From positions 124,001 through 188,000 of the forward strand of contig JAGPCY010000009.1 in the NCBI GenBank assembly GCA_018057825.1: 64,000 nucleotides of DNA. Reading direction: 5' to 3'. Below the pieces are notes generated by a model. That model was not told where the DNA came from, did not search any database, and saw only the letters and a program-made list of their open reading frames with translations. Shown one piece after another: positions 11,958 through 22,071 of the stretch. A program made the position numbers and the translations under genes. This DNA is from Kofleriaceae bacterium (GTDB lineage Bacteria; Myxococcota_A; Polyangia; Haliangiales; Haliangiaceae). Each line of letters opens with the position of its first letter. Position 1 is the first letter of the stretch.

Positions 11958-12452
11958 ATGACGTCTCGACCAACCTGGCGAGCGATCGCGTCGATCGCGG
12001 CGCTCTCGTCCATCGCGTACGCGTCCACAGCGCGGCGCGCGCGCGCCGAGGACGGCGAGTCGTACCGCGGCACGATGGTCATCGTCGACCTGACGAGCGT
12101 GGGGGCGCTGGCGGGCGCGTCGGCCGGCGAGTCGGCGCCCGGGCTCGCCGTGGGGCTGGCGGTCTTCGCGCTCGGCAGCCCGATCGTCCACGCCGCCCAC
12201 GGGCGATGGGACGCCGCGGGGTGGGCGCTGGGAGCGCGCGTCGCGCTGCCGGCCGCGGCGACGCTGGTCGGCTGTGTCCTCGCGGGCAGCGGCTCCAGGA
12301 CTAGCCTCGGTGGGGCCTTCGGCTGCCTGTTCGGCGGTGCGCTCGGCGGCGCCGCCGGCGTGGTCACCGGGGTGATCCTCGACTACGTCGTGCTGGCGGC
12401 GGTCGACGACGAGGCGACGCCGGCCATGCTCACGTACGGACGCTCGTTCTGA
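11958..12452 (+). CDS. Predicted membrane protein of unknown function
   Basis: A 164-aa protein with an N-terminal signal-like segment (AIASIAALSSIAYASTARRARA) and three or four hydrophobic Gly/Ala-rich segments (SVGALAGASAG, GLAVGLAVFALGS, GGAFGCLFGGALGGAAGVVTG). The glycine-zipper-like pattern suggests tight helix packing in a membrane. No recognised domain. Its stop lies 9 bp before the dispersed hairpin repeat. Confidence 0.65.
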   Translation: MTSRPTWRAIASIAALSSIAYASTARRARAEDGESYRGTMVIVDLTSVGALAGASAGESAPGLAVGLAVFALGSPIVHAAHGRWDAAGWALGARVALPAAATLVGCVLAGSGSRTSLGGAFGCLFGGALGGAAGVVTGVILDYVVLAAVDDEATPAMLTYGRSF

Positions 12453-12461
12453 CGATGGCGC

Positions 12462-12553
12462 CAGGTGGGCGCGGCGGACCGGAGGGACGCGTCTCGGAGA
12501 GGAGGCTCGCCGGGGGCGTGACCCCGGCGAGGAGAGGTTTGGTGACAAACCTC
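12462..12553. repeat. Single copy of the 99-bp hairpin repeat
   Basis: About 90 bp match the tandem units at 55813-56110. It has two hairpins: CTCGCCGGGG-GCGTGA-CCCCGGCGAG and a second around GGTTT-GGTGAC-AAACC, whose distal arm is shortened here. It follows the 11958-12452 gene and precedes the less GC-rich CRISPR region. Confidence 0.9.
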
Positions 12554-12740
12554 CCGCCCCCAATGTTGACGGACCCTTGCAACGATTCCCAACGCTTGCA
12601 GGGCGGGATGTGTCACCGGATGGCACCGCGTGGCGTTGCGACTGGCCGGTTCTGGCCGGGCCTTTGGCTAACGCTAGCAACGTCAGCGGTGACCGCCTCC
12701 TGTTCGACGGCACCGGGGCGCCCGGGGCCGCCGGCAAGTC

Positions 12741-12835
12741 GCTTCAATGCAGGGCCTCTCGTCGAGGGACGAGACCACGACGGCCCGCGCCTGTTCCTCG
12801 ATGCGGTCCGCCCTGAGGCTTCTATGCAGGGCCCA
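12741..12835 (-). CRISPR. Relic CRISPR repeats (two degenerate units)
   Basis: GCTTCAATGCAGGGCCTCTC at 12741 matches the array repeat with a 2-nt deletion and a diverged end. GCTTCTATGCAGGGCCC at 12818 is a second partial unit, 77 bp away (array period about 73). They lie 1.8 kb beyond the old end of the main array, so probably a decayed extension separated by insertion of the intervening genes. Confidence 0.75.
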
Positions 12836-12900
12836 GACGGATCCGGCTGCCGTCCACAGCCATCTACACGACGGACCTCCCAGCTCACCGGCCGCGCGCC

Positions 12901-12927
12901 AAGAAAGAAGGGCCCTGGAGGGCCCTT
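12901..12927 (-). terminator. Intrinsic terminator of the 64-aa gene
   Basis: On the minus strand AAGGGCCC-TCCA-GGGCCCTT is followed by CTTTCTT, a strong GC stem with a pyrimidine/T-rich tail, about 60 bp after the stop of the 12985-13180 gene. Confidence 0.8.
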
Positions 12928-12984
12928 CCGGCGTGGTTGCGCTCGGCCAGCGGCTTTGCCGGCCGGCCGCGCCCTCGCCGCCGG

Positions 12985-13180
12985 CTAGCCCTTCTTCTTG
13001 AGCATGCCGAAGAAGTCGAAGATCCCCTTGCCTCCCATCCGATTCCGGTCGGAGTTGGTGTGTCGTCCTTGGTCGACCCAGGCCGACGACCCCCGAGCGC
13101 TGTTGTGCTGCTTCCCCTGGTGCTTGTCCTTGTTCTTGCTCCAGGAACCGCTGCTCTGACGAGGCTTCCGATGCGTCATG
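12985..13180 (-). CDS. Small basic protein of unknown function (64 aa)
   Basis: ATG 13180 is chosen over longer starts because GGAGGGAAGCC-ATG gives a near-ideal ribosome site. The product is rich in Lys, Arg, Ser, Gln and His (RKPRQSSGSWSKNKDKHQGK) with a C-terminal hydrophobic/basic tail GIFDFFGMLKKKG, which could be an amphipathic or processing signal. Strong translation signals and a clear terminator argue it is real and well expressed. No family recognised. It is divergent from the sigma-like gene across an A/T-rich gap. Confidence 0.7.
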
Positions 13181-13458
13181 GCTTCCCTCCGGTGTTGGTG
13201 TGCGACACCTCGCAGCCTCATGGATGCGACCATCGCCCACATGTATATATGTCTGCCTACATAAGAGCACAAGGGGAAAACGTCCGGCGCTCGTTGGGGT
13301 GGGCGCGTTACCTCCATCGGCATGCCTAAAACACTGAACAAAAACGAACCATTACAAAAAAAGCGAAGGGGCCTGCCGCGTGCGAGTATTTCTCCGAGTG
13401 CGGCGACATATGAGGGAGAGTCGATCGTGAGGTCCACGGTCGACGGATCCCGACGACG
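13181..13458. promoter_or_regulatory. A/T-rich divergent promoter region
   Basis: This 278-bp gap is markedly richer in A/T than its surroundings (for example CATGTATATATGTCTGCC and AAAACGAACCATTACAAAAA). It separates the minus-strand 64-aa gene from the plus-strand sigma-like gene, so it should hold both promoters. TATATA at about 13241-13248 is a likely -10 element for the minus strand. Confidence 0.55.
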
Positions 13459-14199
13459 ATGCTGAAACCCAACTCCTCCGAAGCGAAGGCCGGCCCACAT
13501 GGTTCCGGGCCCCTACAACTGCGCGAGGACGAGTTGGCTGAGTTCGCTCAGTCGAGGGAGGCTCAGCACCTCGCGCGGCTTGAGGGCGACAAACAACTGG
13601 TCCTCGAGCTGATGCTGAACGGGTACACAGGTCAGGCATGGCGAGCCTTCTCCCACGCCTTGGTCGAGTACGGCCTCCAGGTGATGCGAGCTTGGATCGC
13701 AACGGGTCGCATCTTCCGCGAGTGCAAGAGCAAGGGACGGGGGATTCACGCTGGACGGGCGCCCATCGATGACGACGAAGTCTTGTCGCTGGCGGGCGCC
13801 GTCGTAGCCGTCGCTCTCAACGCCTTTCGCGATTCGGTCCTGGTGCCGGGCAAGTGGGACCCCGGCAAGGGTGCAAGCCTGAGAACCTTTTTCGTCGGGC
13901 AGTGTGTCTTGCGGTTCCCGAATGAGTATCGTCGGTGGAAGCCGCAGTTTGAGAAGGTGCCCGTGCCGATTTTGGCCGATGGGAGTGGTGAGTATCCTGT
14001 GCAGCGACCAGCACGCGCCCCAGCAGTGGTTGCGCTGCGGCAAGTGTGGGCCTCGATGCATGACCGCAGCGACGTCAGGAAGATGCTTGCGATGATCGAG
14101 ATGGGTTACAGCCACGAGGAGGTGGCTCAGCTGCTTGGTGTGACCAAGCGTTCCGTCGACTCGAAAGTATACCGAGCCTCTCGGGGGGATCGGTCGTGA
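13459..14199 (+). CDS. Sigma-70-like RNA polymerase factor
   Basis: A 246-aa protein. After an acidic N-terminus, residues 95-160 (DDDEVLSLAGAVVAVALNAF...LRTFFVGQCVLRFPNEYRRW) resemble ECF sigma region 2, and the C-terminus IEMGYSHEEVAQLLGVTKRS is a region-4 helix-turn-helix (VDSKVYRASR). Its stop overlaps the GTG start of the next gene, so the two are translationally coupled. Base composition is less GC-rich than the chromosome, suggesting acquisition with the CRISPR region. Target genes unknown. Confidence 0.75.
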   Translation: MLKPNSSEAKAGPHGSGPLQLREDELAEFAQSREAQHLARLEGDKQLVLELMLNGYTGQAWRAFSHALVEYGLQVMRAWIATGRIFRECKSKGRGIHAGRAPIDDDEVLSLAGAVVAVALNAFRDSVLVPGKWDPGKGASLRTFFVGQCVLRFPNEYRRWKPQFEKVPVPILADGSGEYPVQRPARAPAVVALRQVWASMHDRSDVRKMLAMIEMGYSHEEVAQLLGVTKRSVDSKVYRASRGDRS

Positions 14200-14597
14200 G
14201 CGGACGCAAGATCCGTGCGCTCATTGAGCGGTCTTCGCTTGGCGATCCGATCGTCAAGGTGGTGCGGGCGCGGACACCCTATGAGGTTGCCGCTGCCATA
14301 GTTGAGCAAGCAGAGCGTGTGCGTATTTCAACCGCGGGGCGGACATATCAGTTTCACGTAACGACAACGCAGCCCGCCCTCGTGAAGGGGGCCAACCAGG
14401 AGAGCGCTATGGGAAAGAAGTTGACGCCAGGAACCATCGCCCCACGATCGGGGCAGTACCAAGAGCGAGGTCCGCGTGGCGGAGCCGGCCGCGAGGTCAC
14501 CGTTGTTCGCGGTGAGCGGATGCCGCCCACTACCCAGCCCGGTTCATCCTACACGTTGGTGGATCCGACGAAGAACAAGTCGGGCTCGGCGGACTAG
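14196..14597 (+). CDS. YjzC-like domain protein, coupled to the sigma-like gene
   Basis: GTG 14196 overlaps the upstream stop (GTGA). Residues 1-70 are an unrecognised basic domain. The last 60 residues (PGTIAPRSGQYQERGPRGG then GERMPPTTQPG) match the small YjzC family pattern of Firmicutes (APxSGxYxxxGPRGG...xxLPPTxxxG). An internal ATG at 14410 has a good site (AGGAG 7 nt upstream), so the YjzC-like part may also be made alone. Function of YjzC is unknown. Confidence 0.65.
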   Translation: MSGRKIRALIERSSLGDPIVKVVRARTPYEVAAAIVEQAERVRISTAGRTYQFHVTTTQPALVKGANQESAMGKKLTPGTIAPRSGQYQERGPRGGAGREVTVVRGERMPPTTQPGSSYTLVDPTKNKSGSAD

Positions 14598-14651
14598 CCG
14601 CGTGGGTGGCGGTCAGGTCCACAACCGCATCCGCCGCCCCGGCTACTGCGA

Positions 14652-17600
14652 GCTCTAGTGCAGGGCCCTCTCGTCGAGGGCCGGGGCATCGATCGCGTGG
14701 CCGGGACGATCACGTCGGGCGCGTCGTGCTTCAATGCAGCCCTCTCGTCGGGGGCCGACGACGGCGCCGTCGGCCGCATGTCCTGCTTCGTGCTTCAATG
14801 CAGGGCCCTCTCGTCGAGGGCCGGGGCTCAACCCGGGCGACAGCGTCGAGTGGCAGAAGGGCCAGCTTCAATGCGGGGCCCTCTCGTCGAGGGCCGGGGC
14901 CCGCGGATCTCGCCGACTCCCACGTTGGCGGCTTGGCTTCAATGCAGGGCCCTCTCGTCGAGGGCCGGGGCTGCTCATGATCGATGCGGCCGGCCCGGAG
15001 CGGACAACCGAGCTTCAATGCAGGGCCCTCTCGTCGAGGGCCGGGGCGTGAGGGCGCCGTAGGCCGTCGCCGCCAAGTTGCCCGCGCTTCAATGCAGGGC
15101 CCTCTCGTCGAGGGCCGGGGCGAGGGTGGTGGCGGCCAACGTCCTCGGCCTGGATCGGGCTTCAATGCAGGCCGCCGCGGAACGATTCGCCTCCGCTTCA
15201 ATGCAGGGCCCTCTCGTCGAGGGCCGGGGCTCGCCGGCGACCACCGCCGTGTACGTCCCGCCCGCAGTGCTTCAATGCAGGGCCCTCTGTCGAGGGCCGG
15301 GGCCGCCGCCACCTGGCACTTCGAACGGCTCGTCGAGGCCCTCTCGTCGAGGGCCGGGGCACCGACGCCGGCACAGCTTCTCACGCGTGTCTGACACCGA
15401 GCTTCAATGCAGGGCCCTCTCGTCGAGGGCCGGGGCTTCCCTCGCCGCCCTCGGCGACATGATCCTCGAGAACTCGCTTCAATGCAGGGCCCTCTCGTCG
15501 AGGGCCGGGGCCGGAAGAGCGGCGAGTCGCCTGGCCTCGTCGGGCTGGCTTCAATGCAGGGCCCTCTCGTCGAGGGCCGGGGCGTCGCGAGGTCCTCGTG
15601 GGCGTCCTTGACCCAGCGCGGGCTTCAATGCAGGGCCCTCTCGTCGAGGGCCGGGGCGGCCGGAGTCGCGGAGAGACGGCACGCGGAACGGCCGGCTTCA
15701 ATGCAGGGCCCTCTCGTCGAGGGCCGGGGCCGTGGAGCGTTGGCGGGAGCGGTGGCCGGGGTGGGCGCTTCAATGCAGGGCCCTCTCGTCTAGGGCCGGG
15801 GCCACCGCGTCGCCGAAGGTGTCCAGTTGCCGCCAGTCCGAGCTTCAATGCAGGGCCCTCTCGTCGAGGGCCGGGGCGACCCGTCGCGCCATCGGGACCA
15901 CGACCGCGACCCGGCGCTTCAATGCAGGGCCCTCTCGTCGAGGGCCGGGGCCTGTGCCGTCGGCACGACCGGCAGCCACGCCGACTTGTCGCTTCAATGC
16001 AGGGCCCTCTCGTCGAGGGCCGGGGCTGGACGTCGGGCGGAACGTTCCTCGGGTCGGCGGCGCTGCTTCAATGCAGGGCCCTCTCGTCGAGGGCCGGGGC
16101 CGACCACGACCAGGCCGAACCAGATCGGCGCGTGTTGCTTCAATGCAGGGCCCTCTCGTCGAGGGCCGGGGCCCGCCCCCGGCCACGTCGCGTTGCGCGT
16201 GACGGCGCTTCAATGCAGGGCCCTCTCGTCGAGGGCCGGGGCCCGCCTACGGGGCTCGATCTTGGCTCCCGGGAACGTGGCGCTTCAATGCAGGGCCCTC
16301 TCGTCGAGGGCCGGGGCGCGGCCGGGTCGTTTGGGTCGGAGCTGTGGACCGCGGCCCAGCTTCAATGCAGGGCCCTCTCGTCGAGGGCCGGGGCCCCGCG
16401 ACACCGCGTGTTGCCGTTGCGGACCTCGACGCTTCAATGCAGGGCCCTCTCGTCGAGGGCCGGGGCTCCTGGGTCTTACTCGACCGGCTCCCAGGCCTCA
16501 CTGCTTCAATGCAGGGCCCTCTCGTTGAGGGCCGGGGCTGCGTTCGCATCACCCCCAGATCGCGGAGCGCGCCGAAGGGCTTCAATGCAGGGCCCTCTCG
16601 TCGAGGGCCGGGGCCGGCCGCGGCCAGCTCGTCGCGCTTCGCCGCGAGCCGGCCGCTTCAATGCAGGGCCCTCTCGTCGAGGGCCGGGGCGTCGGTGGTG
16701 ACGCCCACTTTCGATCGACTGTTCAACGGCTTCAATGCAGGGCCCTCTCGTCGAGGGCCGGGGCAAGGCTGGCAGGTGGCCGGGGTCTACGTCGACGATG
16801 GGCTTCAATGCAGGGCCCTCTCGTCGAGGGCCGGGGCGACGACGGACCACCGTCGGTGAGGTCGCTCGGTGGCGGCGCTTCAATGCAGGGCCCTCTCGTC
16901 GAGGGCCGGGGCCCAGCGACGACGACCACCGCGCACACGACCAGCGCGTGCTTCAATGCAGGGCCCTCTCGTCGAGGGCCGGGGCGCCACTTCTCCGGCA
17001 CCCGCAACCCCGGCGCCCGGTTCCGCTTCAATGCAGGGCCCTCTCGTCGAGGGCCGGGGCCCTCGAAAAGGTAAGCGAAGCGATCGTGACGGGCACGCTT
17101 CAATGCAGGGCCCTCTCGTCGAGGGCCGGGGCCCGAGAAGTCCCGTCGTGCGCGCTCCGGTCGCAGGGTCGCTTCAATGCAGGGCCCTCTCGTCGAGGGC
17201 CGGGGCGGGCTTCGCCGCCGCGAATCCGGGCGTCGTCGTGCGGCTTCAATGCAGGGCCCTCTCGTCGAGGGCCGGGGCCGACGCGCGCTCGGCGTTGAGC
17301 GAGTCCCACAGCTTGCGGCTTCAATGCAGGGCCCTCTCGTCGAGGGCCGGGGCCGGGCCGCCGAGCTCCGCGAGCACGGCGCGGTTGGTCGGCTTCAATG
17401 CAGGGCCCTCTCGTCGAGGGCCGGGGCCGGGCCGCCGAGCTCCGCGAGCACGGCGCGGTTGGTCGGCTTCAATGCAGGGCCCTCTCGTCGAGGGCCGGGG
17501 CCGCTCCGGGGCCCTGTCTCTCGGGTCCGCCGGCACGCGCTTCAATGCAGGGCCCTCTCGTCGAGGGCCGGGGCTCGCGCTCGGCTTGATCCAGGGGAGG

Positions 17601-20600
17601 ATGCCGCGCGTGATGCTTCAATGCAGGGCCCTCTCGTCGAGGGCCGGGGCTCGAGGTGGGCCACGTCGGTGCCCGTCCGCTCGGGCGGCTTCAATGCAGG
17701 GCCCTCTCGTCGAGGGCCGGGGCAGCGATCTCGGCGAGCGGCAGCCCGTCGCGGTGGCGCGCGCTTCAATGCAGGGCCCTCTCGTCGAGGGCCGGGGCCC
17801 GCGATCCACCTGTGGCCCCGCGCGGTCGCCCTGCTAGGGCTTCAATGCAGGGCCCTCTCGTCGAGGGCCGGGGCCCCGCGCTCGGCGGCGACCGGAGGCG
17901 CGCTCCGGTTGTTTCAATGCAGGGCCCTCTCGTCGAGGGCCGGGGCCCCGCGGTTGCCGTCGGCTGCCGCGTCGATTATGCCGCTTCAATGCAGGGCCCT
18001 CTCGTCGAGGGCCGGGGCACTCAACGGCCCGTCGATCCGGGACGTCAGCGAGGCGCTTCAATGCAGGGCCCTCTCGTCGAGGGCCGGGGCTTCGCCATCG
18101 ACACCAGGCGCGCGTCGTCGTCGGCGTAGCTTCAATGCAGGGCCCTCTCGTCGAGGGCCGGGGCGAGCGCTTCGGCCGCGACGAAGTAGGTGCCGGTGTT
18201 CGTGCTTCAATGCAGGGCCCTCTCGTCGAGGGCCGGGGCCTGGCCTGACTTCACACCACGGCTCGCACACCAGACGGCTTCAATGCAGGGCCCTCTCGTC
18301 GAGGGCCGGGGCTCGGCCCCGGAGATACCCGGACCCGGCGACGGCGCCGAGCTTCAATGCAGGGCCCTCTCGTCGAGGGCCGGGGCCTCGGCCTGCTCCG
18401 GCCGGGCAAGTACGACCGCACCGTGCTTCAATGCAGGGCCCTCTCGTCGAGGGCCGGGGCGGCTCGCTCAGGTGACTCTCGGCCATCTGGTAGGCGCTTC
18501 AATGCAGGGCCCTCTCGTCGAGGGCCGGGGCAACGCCAAGCCCCTGGCCTCGTACGGGTCGTACGTCAAGCTTCAATGCAGGGCCCTCTCGTCGAGGGCC
18601 GGGGCCGACCCGCTCAAGTGGCGCAAGCCGCGCCGGATCTTCGTGCTTCAATGCAGGGCCCTCTCGTCGAGGGCCGGGGCAGCGCCAGCGCGAGACCGAC
18701 CACGGTGACACGAGCAGCAGGCTTCAATGCAGGGCCCTCTCGTCGAGGGCCGGGGCTCGAGACCGCGCAACGCGTGGCGCGCCAGGCGCAGGCTTCAATG
18801 CAGGGCCCTCTCGTCGAGGGCCGGGGCGCAAGCTCGATGCCCAGCGACGCCCCGCCGCCGCCGGCGCTTCAATGCAGGGCCCTCTCGTCGAGGGCCGGGG
18901 CATCCTGTGGGCCGCCGCCGGTCGCCCCGACCAGCGCCGGCTTCAATGCAGGGCCCTCTCGTCGAGGGCCGGGGCGCGGAACGGCGTCGCGCCGACCGAG
19001 CGAACCGCTCGCTTCAATGCAGGGCCCTCTCGTCGAGGGCCGGGGCACGGCACCACGGCCGGCTGGCGGACGATCTACCTGGTGCTTCAATGCGGGGCCC
19101 TCTCGTCGAGGGCCGGGGCCCAACGGACTCGCCGTCGCCGCGGAGACCGCCGCGCTGCTTCAATGCGGGGCCCTCTCGTCGAGGGCCGGGGCCGCGGCGT
19201 CCGCGTCGTAGCTCTTGGCGGCGTGGACGGCGCTTCAATGCGGGGCCCTCTCGTCGAGGGCCGGGGCTCGCGCGGATCGCCGGCCTGACGCCGGCGCTCG
19301 ACACCGCGCTTCAATGCGGGGCCCTCTCGTCGAGGGCCGGGGCCCTCTCGCCAGTACGGAACCGGAACCCTCGGCGTCATGCTTCAATGTGGGGCCCTCT
19401 CGTCGAGGGCCGGGGCATCGTCGCCGCCGGCGGTGTCAGCCGTCCCACCGTCACGCTTCAATGCGGGGCCCTCTCGTCGAGGGCCGGGGCTCGTATGCGG
19501 CGCGATCGCGCGCCTTCAACGTCTCCAGGCTTCAATGCGGGGCCCTCTCGTCGAGGGCCGGGGCCAGATCGGCAGCCTCCGAGCGCTTCTGGCGACTAAC
19601 GACGCTTCAATGCGGGGCCCTCTCGTCGAGGGCCGGGGCCCGCGCCCGCGACGTGTGGTCGTGGCTGACCGAGGCCGTGCTTCAATGCAGGGCCCTCTCG
19701 TCGAGGGCCGGGGCCGAGGACGCGGACGCGATCTCATCATTGCGCCACAGCGCGCTTCAATGCAGGGTCCTCTCGTCGAGGGCCGGGGCCGACAACCTGC
19801 GCGCTGAGGTCGCCACCTTGCGCGCGGCTTCAATGCAGGGCCCTCTCGTCGAGGGCCGGGGCACACGGCGGCGATCTGCTCGTTGGTCAGGCGCTCGTGG
19901 CTTCAATGCAGGGCCCTCTCGTCGAGGGCCGGGGCACCCCGAGGACGACGACGTCGACGCGCTGGCCCACCTGTAGCTTCAATGCAGGGCCCTCTCGTCG
20001 AGGGCCGGGGCCATGCCGGCCAACGTGTGGCCGGACCGCGGCCGAGTGCTTCAATGCAGGGCCCTCTCGTCGAGGGCCGGGGCGACGCGCTCGAACTGTC
20101 GGACGTGGCCTCGGTCGTGCTTCAATGCAGGGCCCTCTCGTCGAGGGCCGGGGCGCAGGCACGCCTCGGCGATCCGGTCCAGGTGCGGACGGCTTCAATG
20201 CAGGGCCCTCTCGTCGAGGGCCGGGGCACACCGGAACCATCCAGGCCATCGCTACCGCCCTCGAGCGCTTCAATGCAGGGCCCTCTCGTCGAGGGCCGGG
20301 GCCGGGATCTCGCTCCGCTACACCGAGGCCGAGCTGACGCCGCTTCAATGCAGGGCCATCTCGTCGAGGGCCGGGGCTCTCGGAGGGCGGCATGGAGGCG
20401 GTGCTGCGCGTGCTGCTTCAATGCAGGGCCCTCTCGTCGAGGGCCGGGGCCCCGGAGCAGGCGGCCAGGGCCAAGGCGAGGGCGGCGAAGCTTCAATGCA
20501 GGGCCCTCTCGTCGAGGGCCGGGGCGGGGCCCGGGCGTGGTGCGCCGAGGTGATCGCGGACGCGCTTCAATGCAGGGCCCTCTCGTCGAGGGCCGGGGCC

Positions 20601-21858
20601 GGCGTGGCGTCGCTGTTCCTCGCCGACAGCGGCATGGGGCTTCAATGCAGGGCCCTCTCGTCGAGGGCCGGGGCGCGCGCGAAGAGCCACGCGAACACCG
20701 CTTCGATCTCGCTTCAATGCAGGGCCCTCTCGTCGAGGGCCGGGGCCTGGCTCGAGTGACGATGCCTCGTAGTCCGCTTGGAGTGCTTCAATGCAGGGCC
20801 CTCTCGTCGAGGGCCGGGGCCGTCGCGCCCGACAACGCCGAGGCGGCGCTGTGGGCGATGCTTCAATGCAGGGCCCTCTCGTCGAGGGCCGGGGCATCAC
20901 CGGCACCGCCGGCGGCCGGCTGACGTTCTACACGCTTCAATGCAGGGCCCTCTCGTCGAGGGCCGGGGCGGGACCGCGATCCCGGCGCCGTCCACCCCGG
21001 TCGGTACGACGCTTCAATGCAGGGCCCTCTCGTCGAGGGCCGGGGCCGATGCCGGCCGGGTTCGATGCCGTCGTGCGCGTCATGGCTTCAATGCAGGGCC
21101 CTCTCGTCGAGGGCCGGGGCCGGGGTGACCCCGATGGACCTGACCGACCAGGAGCGGACGCTTCAATGCAGGGCCCTCTCGTCGAGGGCCGGGGCTCGGC
21201 GTGCCCCTGGTGTGGGTCCGGGTCGAGGGTGTCGAGCTTCAATGCAGGGCCCTCTCGTCGAGGGCCGGGGCGGACCGCCGCCCGCGGTGGCGTGGTACGC
21301 GCGGTACACGCTTCAATGCAGGGCCCTCTCGTCGAGGGCCGGGGCATAACGCGGACGATACCGGCGGGGAACCGCTGGATCGGCTTCAATGCAGGGCCCT
21401 CTCGTCGAGGGCCGGGGCCCTCAGCCACGGCGTCGGGCAGCGGCCAGTAGCCGAGGCTTCAATGCAGGGCCCTCTCGTCGAGGGCCGGGGCTCTCCGAAT
21501 GCATCGACCCGGACGTATCGACGTAGAAGCTTCAATGCAGGGCCCTCTCGTCGAGGGCCGGGGCGGGCAGGTCGTCAGCGGCGATCGCGCTCGCGCCGGT
21601 CTGCTTCAATGCAGGGCCCTCTCGTCGAGGGCCGGGGCGCGTCGCCATCGGTGGCGTGATCCTCGGGTACGCCTCGCTTCAATGCAGGGCCCTCTCGTCG
21701 AGGGCCGGGGCGCCAGTCGCTGGAAATCGGGGCCCGCAAAATACCGGTCGCTTCAATGCAGGGCCCTCTCGTCGAGGGCCGGGGCTGCGGATCGCATCCA
21801 TCGCGCGGTGCCGCGGCCCGAAGCTTCAATGCAGGGCCCTCTCGTCGAGGGCCGGGGC
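14652..21858 (-). CRISPR. CRISPR array, type I-G, about 99 repeat units
   Basis: The 36-bp repeat, read on the transcribed minus strand, starts GCCCCGGCCCTC, has stem GGCCCTC-GACGA-GAGGGCC and ends CTGCATTGAAGC. The terminal ATTGAAGC would be the crRNA 5' handle. Spacers average about 37 bp (period about 73.5). My hand count is about 99 units. Orientation is set by the ATTGAAGC end, the leader and cas operon at the right, and decayed repeats at the left (14652, 14728, 15160, 15269, about 15330). One spacer is duplicated (about 17354 and 17428), and a block of repeats at 19083-19637 carries a shared A-to-G variant. Confidence 0.98.
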
Positions 21859-22071
21859 GGCGGGCGGAAATTCGTGAGTGTTCTCGTGGGCTTCGATGTG
21901 CGTTTGCGAGCACCCTGGCGCAACGATGCTCTTGGACCGGGCAAGGACGGCGGGGCGTCGGTGCGAGTCCCGTAATTTCGTGCCCTTGGGCCCTGCGAGC
22001 GCCGTCCCACCGGGAGGCGGCACGGCGGCGCTCGCAGGGGTCAGAGCGACTCGGTTGTCAGAGAGCACGGC
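21859..22071 (-). promoter_or_regulatory. CRISPR leader
   Basis: This 213-bp gap between the cas8 stop and the first intact repeat holds the presumed leader, transcribed leftward into the array. It includes a moderately A/T-rich patch (CGAATTTCC next to the first repeat, GAAATTACG further up). No exact promoter could be assigned by eye. Confidence 0.65.
21991..22039 (-). terminator. Long hairpin after the cas operon
   Basis: CCCTGCGAGCGCCG (21991-22004) and CGGCGCTCGCAGGG (22026-22039) are perfect 14-bp inverted repeats, 33 bp beyond the cas8 stop. It probably ends the cas mRNA and insulates the array leader. No U-tract is evident. Confidence 0.65.

Noticed and set aside
12577-12604. CCCTTGCA inverted repeat as the left attachment site of the integrase element
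   Set aside because: Shares only 7-8 nt with the repeat before the integrase, too short to support an att core.
14652-21860. Dozens of long frames inside the CRISPR array with repeated MQGPLVEGRG, QCRALSSRAGA or GPCIEA peptides
   Set aside because: The 36-bp repeat is free of stops in most frames, so frames stay open through it by chance. No ribosome sites; the peptides are just repeat translations.
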